Shown in pieces: positions 7,298 to 15,305 of a stretch of DNA of 40,847 nt. The position numbers were made by a program, and so were the translations under genes. Origin of the DNA: Ilumatobacter nonamiensis YM16-303 (GTDB lineage Bacteria; Actinomycetota; Acidimicrobiia; Acidimicrobiales; Ilumatobacteraceae). The DNA lies in NCBI RefSeq assembly GCF_000350145.1, contig NZ_BAOL01000004.1:1-40847 (forward strand). The letters are read 5' to 3'. Each line of letters opens with the position of its first letter. Within the stretch, counting starts at the first letter, position 1. The notes beneath the pieces are model-generated. The model made no database searches and had not been told where the DNA came from. It saw nothing but the letters and a program-made list of their open reading frames with translations.

Positions 7298-9053
7298 ACA
7301 CATCGATGCGCTGCTGAGGGAGCAGCTTGACGATGAGCAACTTGCGTTGGCAAGCGTGACTGACCGAAACCTCCTTGTGTTGGCACCTCCTGGCAGCGGC
7401 AAGACCAGGGCGCTGGTTAACGCTGCGGCCCACCGCATACGAAACGCACGTGCGCTCACTGGTCATGAACACGCGCGCGTCTTGTGTCTGACGTTCGGTA
7501 CTGACGCTGCACGCGAGATGCGAACACGAATCGAGCGACACCCACTTTCAATACCGGCAAATCGGATGTGGGTCGGCAACTACCACGCATTGTCGGCTCA
7601 CCTGCTACGTCGTTACGGACATCTCATCGGATGGCCGCGCGACGCCGGGCTACTTCCGGCGCCGGCGAACGAGACCGTGTTGGCCGAAGCCATCGCAGTC
7701 CTCGGCATAAAGGGACTGCAGGCGTCAGGGGCAGCGCGAGCGGTGCAGGAACTCAAGGGGAGGCGTGCAATCGATGACAGCAACGACACGCTTCACCGAC
7801 TTCGCGTTCGGTACGACGAGATACTCGCCGAGCGTCACCTTCGTGACTTCGATGACCTCATCCTTCACGCGCACAAGCTCCTGTCGGAGCAACCAACCGT
7901 ACGGCGAATCCTGCATGATGCCTATCCATTCGTGTTCATCGACGAACTGCAGGACACGAACCTCCTCCAGCTCGACCTACTGGACCATCTTGCAGCCGAC
8001 TCAAGCCGAGTATTCGCCGTCGCCGACGACGACCAGATGATCTACGGCTGGCGCGACGCACATCCCGAGAACATCGATTACTTCGTTCGGCGGTTTGCGG
8101 CAGAGGAGCAACCACTCCTTGGCAACTATCGATGCCCACCCCGCATCGTTGAAGCGGCCAACGCGATCATCGTGCTGAACGATCGGCGGCGCGACGTCCT
8201 GATGAAAAGCCGGGTGACAAACCGACTCGGCGAGGTAGTCGTCATCGGGGCGAGCCGATCCACAGAGGCGGATGCCATTGTTGCTGAGGTCGAGCGCGCA
8301 GTCGGCGACGGCGTCCCGCTCGGCGAGATCGCAATCCTCGCTCCGCACCACTTCAAGTTCGACAACGTTGTCACCGCTATGGACGCCGCAGGTATTCGCT
8401 TCGTCCATGCCGGCCGGAGTCAGCTGGCTGCCAACCAAATCATCAAGCTGCTCAGGCTTGTGCTTCGAGCAGTGGCGGGTGGTGTCGTCGCATCGTCCGA
8501 CGTCGCCGACGAGGGCTTTGGAGAAATGGGGGTGCCTGACGAGCTCGTTGCCAAGATCGTCGCTGCAGCAAGCGCCGCTGCCCAAGGGCCGCCCCGAGCC
8601 CTGCTCGCCCGTGTGATGGAGGCCTTCTCACTCGGGCGTCCCTCCAACCCCAATATCTTCGAAGACGAACTCCGCCTTCTTGGTCGCATGATCCGCATTG
8701 CGATCGACGACGGCAAGCCGAGCACCGCACCCGACCTCGCCGAACTCGTCCTGCGGGACTGGGATCGTTTCGAGCTAGCAGCTCTCCGCGCGGAGGAGGC
8801 GGTCAAGATCATGACCAGCTTCACCGCAAAGGGAACTGAGTACCGAGTAGTGGTCCTGCCCTTTCTAAACGCCGGCATTGTGCCGTACGAACGCCGGAAC
8901 GAAGCCATGGACTGGCAGGAGGCGCGACGCGTCTTCTACGTCGCAATCACTCGCGCACTGGACCGCGTCGTGTTGATCTACGACGCACAGAAGGCGAAGT
9001 CCGTCCTCCTTGAAACGGTGGAGAGGCACGCCACACATAGGGCTGTCGTTTAG
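7290..9053 (+). CDS. gajB: Gabija-like GajB: UvrD/PcrA-type superfamily 1 helicase
   Basis: This 587-residue protein has the full set of UvrD-type motifs: Walker A APPGSGKTRAL (32-42), motif II FIDELQDTN (about 215-223), motif III VADDDQMIYGWRD, motif IV LLGNYRCPPRIVEAAN, motif V MTSFTAKGTEYRVVVLP and motif VI RRVFYVAITRALDRV (about 545). It is somewhat longer than the original GajB of about 500 residues. The ATG at 7290 lies within the end of gajA, so the two are translationally coupled. In Gabija, GajB is thought to sense or use nucleotides and DNA ends and to activate the GajA nuclease. A stand-alone repair helicase would look similar; the OLD/TOPRIM partner makes the defence role much more likely. 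Confidence 0.85.
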   Translation: MSEHIDALLREQLDDEQLALASVTDRNLLVLAPPGSGKTRALVNAAAHRIRNARALTGHEHARVLCLTFGTDAAREMRTRIERHPLSIPANRMWVGNYHALSAHLLRRYGHLIGWPRDAGLLPAPANETVLAEAIAVLGIKGLQASGAARAVQELKGRRAIDDSNDTLHRLRVRYDEILAERHLRDFDDLILHAHKLLSEQPTVRRILHDAYPFVFIDELQDTNLLQLDLLDHLAADSSRVFAVADDDQMIYGWRDAHPENIDYFVRRFAAEEQPLLGNYRCPPRIVEAANAIIVLNDRRRDVLMKSRVTNRLGEVVVIGASRSTEADAIVAEVERAVGDGVPLGEIAILAPHHFKFDNVVTAMDAAGIRFVHAGRSQLAANQIIKLLRLVLRAVAGGVVASSDVADEGFGEMGVPDELVAKIVAAASAAAQGPPRALLARVMEAFSLGRPSNPNIFEDELRLLGRMIRIAIDDGKPSTAPDLAELVLRDWDRFELAALRAEEAVKIMTSFTAKGTEYRVVVLPFLNAGIVPYERRNEAMDWQEARRVFYVAITRALDRVVLIYDAQKAKSVLLETVERHATHRAVV

Positions 9054-9311
9054 CGCCGACGTGCCACCTATCGCCGGTTCGCGGTCACTCCCCAACGAGG
9101 CGCACGTTGGCTGACGCGCTGGTCGAGTTCGACTAGCGCGTTGCGGGTTCCTCGGCCGGCGGGTCGATGTAGGCGAACCACCCCTTGGGCTCACATCCGT
9201 CGAACACCACCTTGTTGATGCGGCCGCGCTGATACGCGATTACGCGCATCGTGAGGTTCGACCGCGAGTCCGCGTATGAGACGAGGCGTTCGACGGCAAC
9301 GAGTGTCCGCG
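9054..9311. other. Short region with a possible remnant reading frame
   Basis: On the minus strand a frame closing at 9133 has protein-like text from about 9315 (TLVAVERLVSYADSRSNLTM, later GCEPKGWFAYIDPP), but its only visible start is an ATG at 9249, giving 38 residues. It could be the continuation of the small gene at 9312-9506 after a frameshift. No function is assigned. Confidence 0.25.
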
Positions 9312-9506
9312 TTACCGAGCAGTGATATCGCGCGTCACCACCGCGTCCCGTAACGCCGCTTCGGCTACGACCGGAACCGCGGACCCATAATCCCGAAGCT
9401 CGGCCTCGCAACGAACGCACGCGCTGGAGCGTTCCGGGTTGTGGGCTGACCGCGGCGGACCCGCGAGCCATCGAACGACCGACTCCAGGTGGTGCAAGGG
9501 CCGCAT
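9312..9506 (-). CDS. Small hypothetical protein
   Basis: This is a possible 64-residue protein starting at ATG 9506, 54 bases after the excisionase-like gene on the same strand. It begins MRPLHHLESVVRWLAG, has a single CxxC (CVRC) in its middle and an acidic, alanine-rich end. No family is recognised. Its position suggests co-expression with the excisionase-like gene. It might be joined by frameshift to readable sequence further downstream (to 9133). Confidence is low because the stretch is short. Confidence 0.35.
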   Translation of the reverse strand: MRPLHHLESVVRWLAGPPRSAHNPERSSACVRCEAELRDYGSAVPVVAEAALRDAVVTRDITAR

Positions 9507-9560
9507 CGCGCCTTACGCCGCGGTTGAAACATCCGGCGAGATGCAGCCGTACCGGTCGGA

Positions 9561-9854
9561 TCACCGAAGCGGGTCGATCCGACGACCGTCAAGCCAACGG
9601 CGGACCTCGCTGAGCTTGAACCGAATGAACTTGCCCACCTTGTAGTAGGGGATGCGGCGCTCCCACACGAGCCGGCGCACGAAGCACACCTTGACGTCGA
9701 GGGCGGCCGCCAACGCCGCGATGTCGATGAGTGGTTCGTCATCCTGATTGCGGATTCGCCTTGGATCGGAGTGATTTGTCCTCTTGCTGTTCCCTCTCGG
9801 GTCGTGGCACTTGCTGCGCCGGGGTTGATGAGGTCGACCATGAAGAAGTGCCAT
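9561..9854 (-). CDS. Excisionase-like helix-turn-helix protein
   Basis: This 97-residue protein has a basic leader followed by a MerR/Xis-type HTH_17 domain at about residues 38-95: LIDIAALAAALDVKVCFVRR, then RRIPYYKVGKFIRFKLSEVRRWLD. The pattern 'helix, turn, recognition helix, Y-K-V-G-K/R-x-I-R-F' is the usual one for excisionases and recombination directionality factors of actinobacterial integrative elements. Such proteins bend DNA near att sites and bias the integrase towards excision; some repress transcription instead. The ATG at 9854 is the only in-frame start near the domain and abuts the last direct repeat of the 9855-10030 block, so the protein may bind its own upstream repeats. 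It lies just beyond the end of the relaxase gene on the same strand. Confidence 0.75.
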   Translation of the reverse strand: MALLHGRPHQPRRSKCHDPRGNSKRTNHSDPRRIRNQDDEPLIDIAALAAALDVKVCFVRRLVWERRIPYYKVGKFIRFKLSEVRRWLDGRRIDPLR

Positions 9855-10030
9855 CCCGGAAACCCCCCCAAATCGGGCCTGCGGCGAAAGAAATCTCAAA
9901 ATTCTTTTCGTCCCAGATTCGGGCGCGTCCCGGAAACCCACCCACATCGCGCTGTCCGTGGCGTAAATCCCACCCAGAAACCCCCCAGTTTCACTATCCG
10001 TGGCGAAACGTTCCCGGAAACTAACCCATT
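9855..10030. repeat. Four imperfect direct repeats ahead of the excisionase-like gene
   Basis: A core CCCRGAAACYNMCCCA (plus strand) recurs at about 9855, 9929, 9973 and 10013, spaced 74, 44 and 40 bases. A second element, TCCGTGGCGWAA, sits before two of the cores at about 9954 and 9996, giving a compound unit of roughly 42 bases. The block ends directly at the ATG of the excisionase-like gene. Candidate roles are binding sites of that protein, iterons, or part of a transfer or replication region. No role is proven. Confidence 0.6.
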
Positions 10031-10325
10031 TATTTGCCTTGGAAGAACAGGTTCCGAAGCGTTCTATGGCGCTCCCTGGCGCACACATCGCCGCGTTCTT
10101 CCGCGAAAAGCGGTTGGAAGTGGTGACGCCTCGGCGCTGCCGCGCCGGTTGCGATCGCGTTCTACGCCCCGTGGAAGCGCTTACAGACCCCGCGGGAATG
10201 GCTACGCACGCCAATACGCCAGCCAACTCGCCAGTCGCCGAGCCGTGCCGCAAACGCAGTCGAATCCGACGATCACGACAATTGGTTCCAGAACCGATCC
10301 TGCCCCGCGCCGATCGACATCAGGA
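10031..10325. other. Non-coding stretch between relaxase end and repeat block
   Basis: Together with the repeats this makes about 470 bases without a gene. Several frames are open but none has recognisable protein character. No hairpin with a T-run was noticed. Confidence 0.3.
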
Positions 10326-13300
10326 TCAGGGGAAATCGAAACCGAGGTCGTGAGCAGGTGTGAGTGCCGCCGCGATCTGATTGCCAAGGTCGGCGTGGAC
10401 GGCCGCTAGCGGGTGGTTCCGGGCCGGTTCAGGTCCGAGGGGGTCGGGTCCGGTGTGGCCGATTCGTTCGCGGTAGGCGGCGACTTCGTTGACGAGGTGG
10501 CGCATCTCCCCGACTTCGATCGTCGGATCGGCGTCATAGGTTTGGGCGACGAGTTCGCTGACCCATTCGTGGTGCCCGGTGAGTGCGGAGTGGGTCAGAT
10601 GGTTTGTTCGATCCAGAATCGCATGGTCGAGCTCAGGGCTGGCTGAGTCGCCCCAGTCCATGAACCGTTGCCGCATTTCGGCATCTCGGATCCCCTCGCG
10701 GAGGATGTCGTTTCGCTCGCCGAGTCGTGCAATGTGTTGTTCGGCGACGACGATCTGGGTCGGGTCGGTGACCCGCTTGAGTTCGGTGACGTGGGTGCAG
10801 TTGGTGTCGAGTTCGACTTGCAGTTCGCGAAGGCGATGCATGGGCAGCGCGTCGTAGACGGCGGCGTCGAGTTCGGCGAGGGATCGTTCCTCGGGGCTGT
10901 CGCCGCTGGAGGCAACCAGCTCATCCAACAGCGCTTGCGCTTCGGCGGCCAGCTGGGTGGGCCAGTGCGCGAGCGGCGGCAGATCAGCAGTGAGTTCGGT
11001 GAGTTGATGGTGTTCGATGATGTGGGGCCAGTGCTCGAGAATCCAATCGGTGCGCAGCTGCTGCTCGTCTACAGCTGCGGCGAGCGCTACGATCCGATCG
11101 TTGACGTCGAGGCTGGTGTTGCTGGTGAGGTCGTCCACGAGGCGGGAGACGTCGGGCGGTGCCGATTCGAAGAGGGCGTCGAGTTCGATGATCCTCGCCC
11201 TTGCCATGTCGACAGCGATCGGTGCGGGAACTTGTTCATCGAGTTCCGGCTCGTGATCGGAGAGCCAGTTTCGGGTCGTCAGCGCTCGGTCGAGCAGGTC
11301 ACGCCACTCGTCGAGCTGCTCCGGGTCGGTCGGTGCGGGACCGTAGCCGGGGATCGTCGAGTCGATGTGGTGGGTGTCGCGCCAGACGGCGAGTTCAGTC
11401 AGGTGGTCGTCGTAGACGGTCGCCCCGATGGGGTCGGTGGGCCGGTCCCCGACCCACCAGCTCAGCCACTCGGGAGGTGTCGCGCGCAGGCCATGGAGAA
11501 GTTGGCGGTGTCGTTGATCGATGGCTGCAGGGAGCAGTTCGAAGTCGACCGGATCAACTCCGTGTTCGGCGAGTGCACGTTGCCAGTGGTGGAGGTCACC
11601 GACGAGAATCTCGTCGTACTCGGAGAAGTAGGTGGCGGCTTCGGGGGTGATCTCGGCCGGTTCGGGATGATCGACCGGTTTGATCTGGTCCCACAGGAAC
11701 ACCTTGGTCGTGGTGCGTTCTCCGTCGCTGCTCGTGAAGCGCACGGCCGCGGAGCCGACGCTGTCGATGATGTGGGTGATGGTGCCGACGTTGTCCCAGT
11801 CGGCGGCGTTGACGCGCCCGCCGACGTGCATCACGGCACGGTGCTCGACCGCTCGGGTGAGCTTCGCGATCGTCTCGGTCGGGTCCGTGTAGCCACTGTC
11901 GCGGAGTTCCGTGGCAGTGCGTTTGATGAACGCCAGGCGGTCGGTGAGTTGGCCGACCGAGTGGGTGTTGGCGAGGTCGGCGATCTCTGCGAGGTGGGGT
12001 TGTTGGGCGAGCGCGAACTGTTTTGCCTTGGACATGTTGAGGGTGCCAACGATGTCGGAATGGGGATCGCCGGCGTGTTCGGACGGCAATGGGATCCCGG
12101 TCGAGTGGTCGCGTTCGCCGAGCGTCGCGGCTTCCTTGGTCGTGGCGTACAGGTGCGCTTCGTTTCGTGCCCGCGACAGCGCGACGTAGCCGGATTCGCG
12201 GTACATGCCGGCGGGGCCGACGACGAAAACGTCGTCGCAGGTGAGTCCTTGTGCTTTGTGGAACGTGGTCGCGTAGCCGTGGGTGATGTGACCGTCGTTC
12301 AGGTAGCCCGAGTCGAGGCGGATGCGACGGCCGTTGATGAGCCGAACATCGAAGGTGGTGTTCTCGTGGTCGATCGACTCGATGTTGGCGATCATTCCGT
12401 TGTCGACGCTCGCAGTACGGCCAGTGTCGATGTCGAGTTGGCCGGGATTGTTGCGGGTCAACAAGATCCGGTCACCGACCTGATAGCTGTCGCCGCGGAT
12501 CTCGATCGCGTCGCCGTGCAACAGACCGGACTCGGCGGCGAGAAACCGTGACAGGTCGTTCAACAGGCGTGCTTCGGCGCGTGTTCCCGCCAGCATGTGC
12601 GCATTCGAACCAGACCGATAAGCAGCAAACCAGTCACGGACGGCGCGGCGTTGAACCTCGACTTGATCCCGTCCGACGACAACACGGTTGTGGTCGAGAT
12701 AGGCGGTCCAGAACTCTGCGACGTCGCCGTTGCGGAGGTGATCGAGGGCGGGGTGTTCCCACTCGTGGCGCTGGCGACGGTTGATCGTCAACTCGCTGCG
12801 CTGCTCGCCCACAGCGTCAAGGAGAGCGGCGAAACCACCGCCGGCTTGGATCTCGGGTAGCTGATGGTGGTCGCCGACAACGATCACTTTCGCCCCTGAC
12901 GCCTGCACCTTGTGGAGCAGCCGGTTGAACTGAAGAGTGCCGACCATTCCGGCTTCGTCCATCACCAGCACAGCGTTCGACGGGATCATCACGCCGTCGC
13001 CGTGGAGCATCTTGGCGATCGTGTACGACTCGATCCCGGCGCCTTCAGACAGTTCTCGGGCGGCACGTCCGGTCGGGCACGCCCCGATCACTCGGTAGCC
13101 TCCGGCCTCGAACACTTCGCGAACTGCGTTCATCGTGAATGTCTTGCCGGTCCCGGCCTTGCCGACCACGGCCTCAACAGCGAGCCCTTGGGTGGTCAGA
13201 CGCAACACAGCATCGGCCTGGTCAGGACCCAACGTGTGACCGAGTCGAGCGAGGGTTTCATTGACGAAGTGGGCGTCGAGGGCGGCAACTTCGGTGCCCG

Positions 13301-14630
13301 GTGTCGGGGTGAACATTGCGGTGAGTTCGGCTTCGGCGTCGATGAGGGTTCGGGTCGTCCAGGTCTGTTCCCAGCCCTTGTCGGCGTCTTCGATGACCGG
13401 CAGCGGGATCAGTTCGCGGTGCGCCAGCACGGCGTCGGTGAGGCGCTCGAGGAGCCGCACCGAACCGTTCGAGGTGAGCTGGGCGGCGACTGCGTTCTGC
13501 ACGGCGTGGCGGGTCACGACCGCGTCGGTGAGCGGCAGTTCGGCACCGATCCGGACAGCGAATGCGTCGATCGTGATCAACTGCTCGACGACTTCGCCCG
13601 TGTTCGTGTCGATCCCGCGGACGGCGATGCGGGTGTCTTCGGTGAGGGGCCGTTCGCCGTCCGCCGCGGTGCGGCGACCGTGGCCGTTGGCGAGCAACAG
13701 GTCGATGTCATCTGTTCCGTAGCCGACCGTTTCGGCCTCGGCGAGCCACCGGGCATCGAGCGTTGCCTGCTCGATATCGACCTTCGCCATCCGCGTTTCC
13801 AACGACGCCGCATCCGCAGCCTTGGGACCGGAACGGCCGGTGCGGGCGAGTTCCTCCTCGATCTCCGAACGCCGCTTCGAGAACGTCCGACGCACCTTTG
13901 CGGGGATGCCCGCAATGTCGGACAGCCCATCGCGGACCGGGCTCCATTCGACTCCGAGACGCGTCGACAACTCGTGACGCAGCACACTCTGATACACGGT
14001 CCCCGCCGCAATCCGGGACTTGTACAGGGCCTGGCCGTCGAGCGCCGACCACTTGCCATCGGGGCCCTGGGTCATGTTCGCGATCAGGACGTGCGAATGC
14101 AGTTGGGGGTCACCGAGCCGACTGGTCCGGTGCCGGAACTGGGCCGCAACGAACCCTCGACCTGGCAGGCGACGGGTGCCCCACTGCTCGAATGCCGTGG
14201 CCGACTTGGCGGCTCGGTTGTTCGTCCCGCGCCGCACGAAACATGCCTCGCGCTCCAACCAAGCGAGTGCCTCATTGACCGCGGTATCGGTCGCCGCGAC
14301 CACCTCGGAACGCACCAGCGGATCACCCAAGGCGTACAGAATCGACACCGATTTCGGTGCCGAGAAAGTTAGATCGAACCCCGGAACACGGTTCTTGAAC
14401 GTACGAACCTGGTCCCCGTTGGGTGTCAGGCCGGTCCCCGGAGCGAGCCCAGCGAGGACCGCCCGCAGGTCCTCACCAGCGACCGCAGCATCCAAACCGA
14501 GCGCCGAAGAAGCAGCCCCGATCCAGTCACCGCGCGACTCGCCAGCACCCGAGTAGTAATCGTCGAGACCCTTGGCGACCTGCTCCAAGTAGTAGTCCTC
14601 GGCCCCGACGCGGAGCTTCCATAAAGACAT
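10326..14630 (-). CDS. traA: MobF-family conjugative relaxase/helicase (TraA/TrwC type)
   Basis: This 1434-residue protein is a TrwC-like relaxase fused to a RecD-like helicase. The N-terminus has the paired catalytic tyrosines in EDYYLEQ (13-14) and DDYYSGAGE (25-26). The three-histidine metal site follows in FRHRTSRLGDPQLHSHVLI (about 165-182). A superfamily 1 helicase follows, with Walker A VGKAGTGKT (about 487-495), motif II VMDEAGM (about 556) and later TTFHKAQGLTCDDVFV and YVALSRARNEAHLY. MobF relaxases nick oriT, stay bound to the 5' end and unwind DNA for transfer to a recipient. The remaining 600 residues are rich in acidic helices and have no assigned domain. GTG at 14633 is directly ahead of ATG 14630; the latter is preferred. 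No coupling protein or type IV secretion genes are in the window, so the element may be mobilised by another or continue outside. Confidence 0.92.
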   Translation of the reverse strand: MSLWKLRVGAEDYYLEQVAKGLDDYYSGAGESRGDWIGAASSALGLDAAVAGEDLRAVLAGLAPGTGLTPNGDQVRTFKNRVPGFDLTFSAPKSVSILYALGDPLVRSEVVAATDTAVNEALAWLEREACFVRRGTNNRAAKSATAFEQWGTRRLPGRGFVAAQFRHRTSRLGDPQLHSHVLIANMTQGPDGKWSALDGQALYKSRIAAGTVYQSVLRHELSTRLGVEWSPVRDGLSDIAGIPAKVRRTFSKRRSEIEEELARTGRSGPKAADAASLETRMAKVDIEQATLDARWLAEAETVGYGTDDIDLLLANGHGRRTAADGERPLTEDTRIAVRGIDTNTGEVVEQLITIDAFAVRIGAELPLTDAVVTRHAVQNAVAAQLTSNGSVRLLERLTDAVLAHRELIPLPVIEDADKGWEQTWTTRTLIDAEAELTAMFTPTPGTEVAALDAHFVNETLARLGHTLGPDQADAVLRLTTQGLAVEAVVGKAGTGKTFTMNAVREVFEAGGYRVIGACPTGRAARELSEGAGIESYTIAKMLHGDGVMIPSNAVLVMDEAGMVGTLQFNRLLHKVQASGAKVIVVGDHHQLPEIQAGGGFAALLDAVGEQRSELTINRRQRHEWEHPALDHLRNGDVAEFWTAYLDHNRVVVGRDQVEVQRRAVRDWFAAYRSGSNAHMLAGTRAEARLLNDLSRFLAAESGLLHGDAIEIRGDSYQVGDRILLTRNNPGQLDIDTGRTASVDNGMIANIESIDHENTTFDVRLINGRRIRLDSGYLNDGHITHGYATTFHKAQGLTCDDVFVVGPAGMYRESGYVALSRARNEAHLYATTKEAATLGERDHSTGIPLPSEHAGDPHSDIVGTLNMSKAKQFALAQQPHLAEIADLANTHSVGQLTDRLAFIKRTATELRDSGYTDPTETIAKLTRAVEHRAVMHVGGRVNAADWDNVGTITHIIDSVGSAAVRFTSSDGERTTTKVFLWDQIKPVDHPEPAEITPEAATYFSEYDEILVGDLHHWQRALAEHGVDPVDFELLPAAIDQRHRQLLHGLRATPPEWLSWWVGDRPTDPIGATVYDDHLTELAVWRDTHHIDSTIPGYGPAPTDPEQLDEWRDLLDRALTTRNWLSDHEPELDEQVPAPIAVDMARARIIELDALFESAPPDVSRLVDDLTSNTSLDVNDRIVALAAAVDEQQLRTDWILEHWPHIIEHHQLTELTADLPPLAHWPTQLAAEAQALLDELVASSGDSPEERSLAELDAAVYDALPMHRLRELQVELDTNCTHVTELKRVTDPTQIVVAEQHIARLGERNDILREGIRDAEMRQRFMDWGDSASPELDHAILDRTNHLTHSALTGHHEWVSELVAQTYDADPTIEVGEMRHLVNEVAAYRERIGHTGPDPLGPEPARNHPLAAVHADLGNQIAAALTPAHDLGFDFP

Positions 14631-14972
14631 CACTACCCATATAAGGCATCAAAGGGGGGTCCGCGTTACACAACTTCTTCAGATCGTTCAGCACTTGGTG
14701 CATGTGTGTAGGAAACTGGGCGAGTTCTACTGGGTGAGAGTTCGACCGTTTCGGTGAGGAGGCTGCCGGTCGGGTGCGGATTCTCTCCGGTCTGCCGCCA
14801 GCGTTCGATCCGGCGACCTCGGATTCGCCGCTCCGTTGTGAGGTGGAATACGAACGGGGACGCGGCCTGACCCTGTTGCCGACAAACTGGCTCGATCTCC
14901 TGCCGCGATCAGCCGAACCGCGCGTCCGTCTCCGGGCGCGCTCCAGTCGCGCGTCGATCCGAAATGGGTCGA
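14631..14972. other. Gene-free gap beside the relaxase; candidate oriT region
   Basis: This 342-base region lies between the relaxase and the XRE gene. The part nearest the relaxase (14634-14720) is visibly richer in A and T than its surroundings and contains a short inverted repeat, GCAC-TTG-GTGC. MobF relaxases are often encoded next to their oriT, so this is where one would look; no nic consensus was recognised. A minus-strand frame overlaps part of it with protein-like text (HMHQVLNDLKKLCN), but it runs into the relaxase in another frame and is not called. Confidence 0.3.
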
Positions 14973-15242
14973 CTACTCGAGGTCGTGACGGGTTCGCACT
15001 TGAGGGTCGGCGATGCCGCCCATGAGATCGTCGGGGGTCACATCCAGAGCAGTGAGTAGCCGAACAACTGTGCACAGCGTCGGTTGGACCTCGCCGCGCT
15101 CGATGTTCGAGATGTGTTTGTCCTGAACGCCGATGAGTTCGCCGAGTTGGTCTTGCGACAGCCCGATCTCGCGTCGAACTTCGGCGAGTCGACGACCGAA
15201 CTCGTCGATGATCGCCGAGTCTTGTGGTCGTTGCCGTGGCAC
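14973..15242 (-). CDS. XRE-family transcriptional regulator
   Basis: This 89-residue protein has a Cro/C1-type HTH_3 domain at about residues 12-68: FGRRLAEVRREIGLSQDQLG, then LIGVQDKHISNIERGEVQPT, then VVRLLTALDVTPDDL. Such proteins bind short inverted repeats as dimers. It starts with GTG at 15242 after AAGGTGAAG and is divergent from the treble-clef/GIY-YIG-like gene. A palindrome TATCA-N6-TGATA lies between them at 15280-15295. It could repress itself and the defence genes to its right, or the transfer gene to its left. The product is cytoplasmic. The specific target is inferred from position only. Confidence 0.85.
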   Translation of the reverse strand: MPRQRPQDSAIIDEFGRRLAEVRREIGLSQDQLGELIGVQDKHISNIERGEVQPTLCTVVRLLTALDVTPDDLMGGIADPQVRTRHDLE

Positions 15243-15279
15243 GACTTCACCTTCATGAACGCGCTCGATGCTCGCGGCA

Positions 15280-15295
15280 TATCATTTACCTGATA
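15280..15295. promoter_or_regulatory. Palindromic candidate operator TATCA-N6-TGATA
   Basis: A perfect 5-base inverted repeat with a 6-base spacer lies in the 63-base divergent gap between the XRE gene (starts at 15242) and the plus-strand gene at 15306. Its position and size fit a Cro-type dimer site overlapping both promoters. Confidence 0.5.
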
Positions 15296-15305
15296 CCTAT
15301 GGTGT

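Noticed and set aside
9855-10030. A CRISPR array
   Set aside because: The repeats are imperfect, spacing is irregular (74, 44, 40), two repeat elements alternate and no cas genes are present.
10668-12551. A 627-codon open frame on the plus strand inside the relaxase gene
   Set aside because: It is antisense to clear relaxase/helicase coding sequence, is valine/glycine/arginine-rich low-complexity text without domains, and is explained by high GC suppressing stops.
12912-14372. A 486-codon plus-strand frame opposite the relaxase N-terminus
   Set aside because: Same reason: the opposite strand carries the catalytic Tyr and His motifs and helicase motifs, and this frame has no recognisable features.
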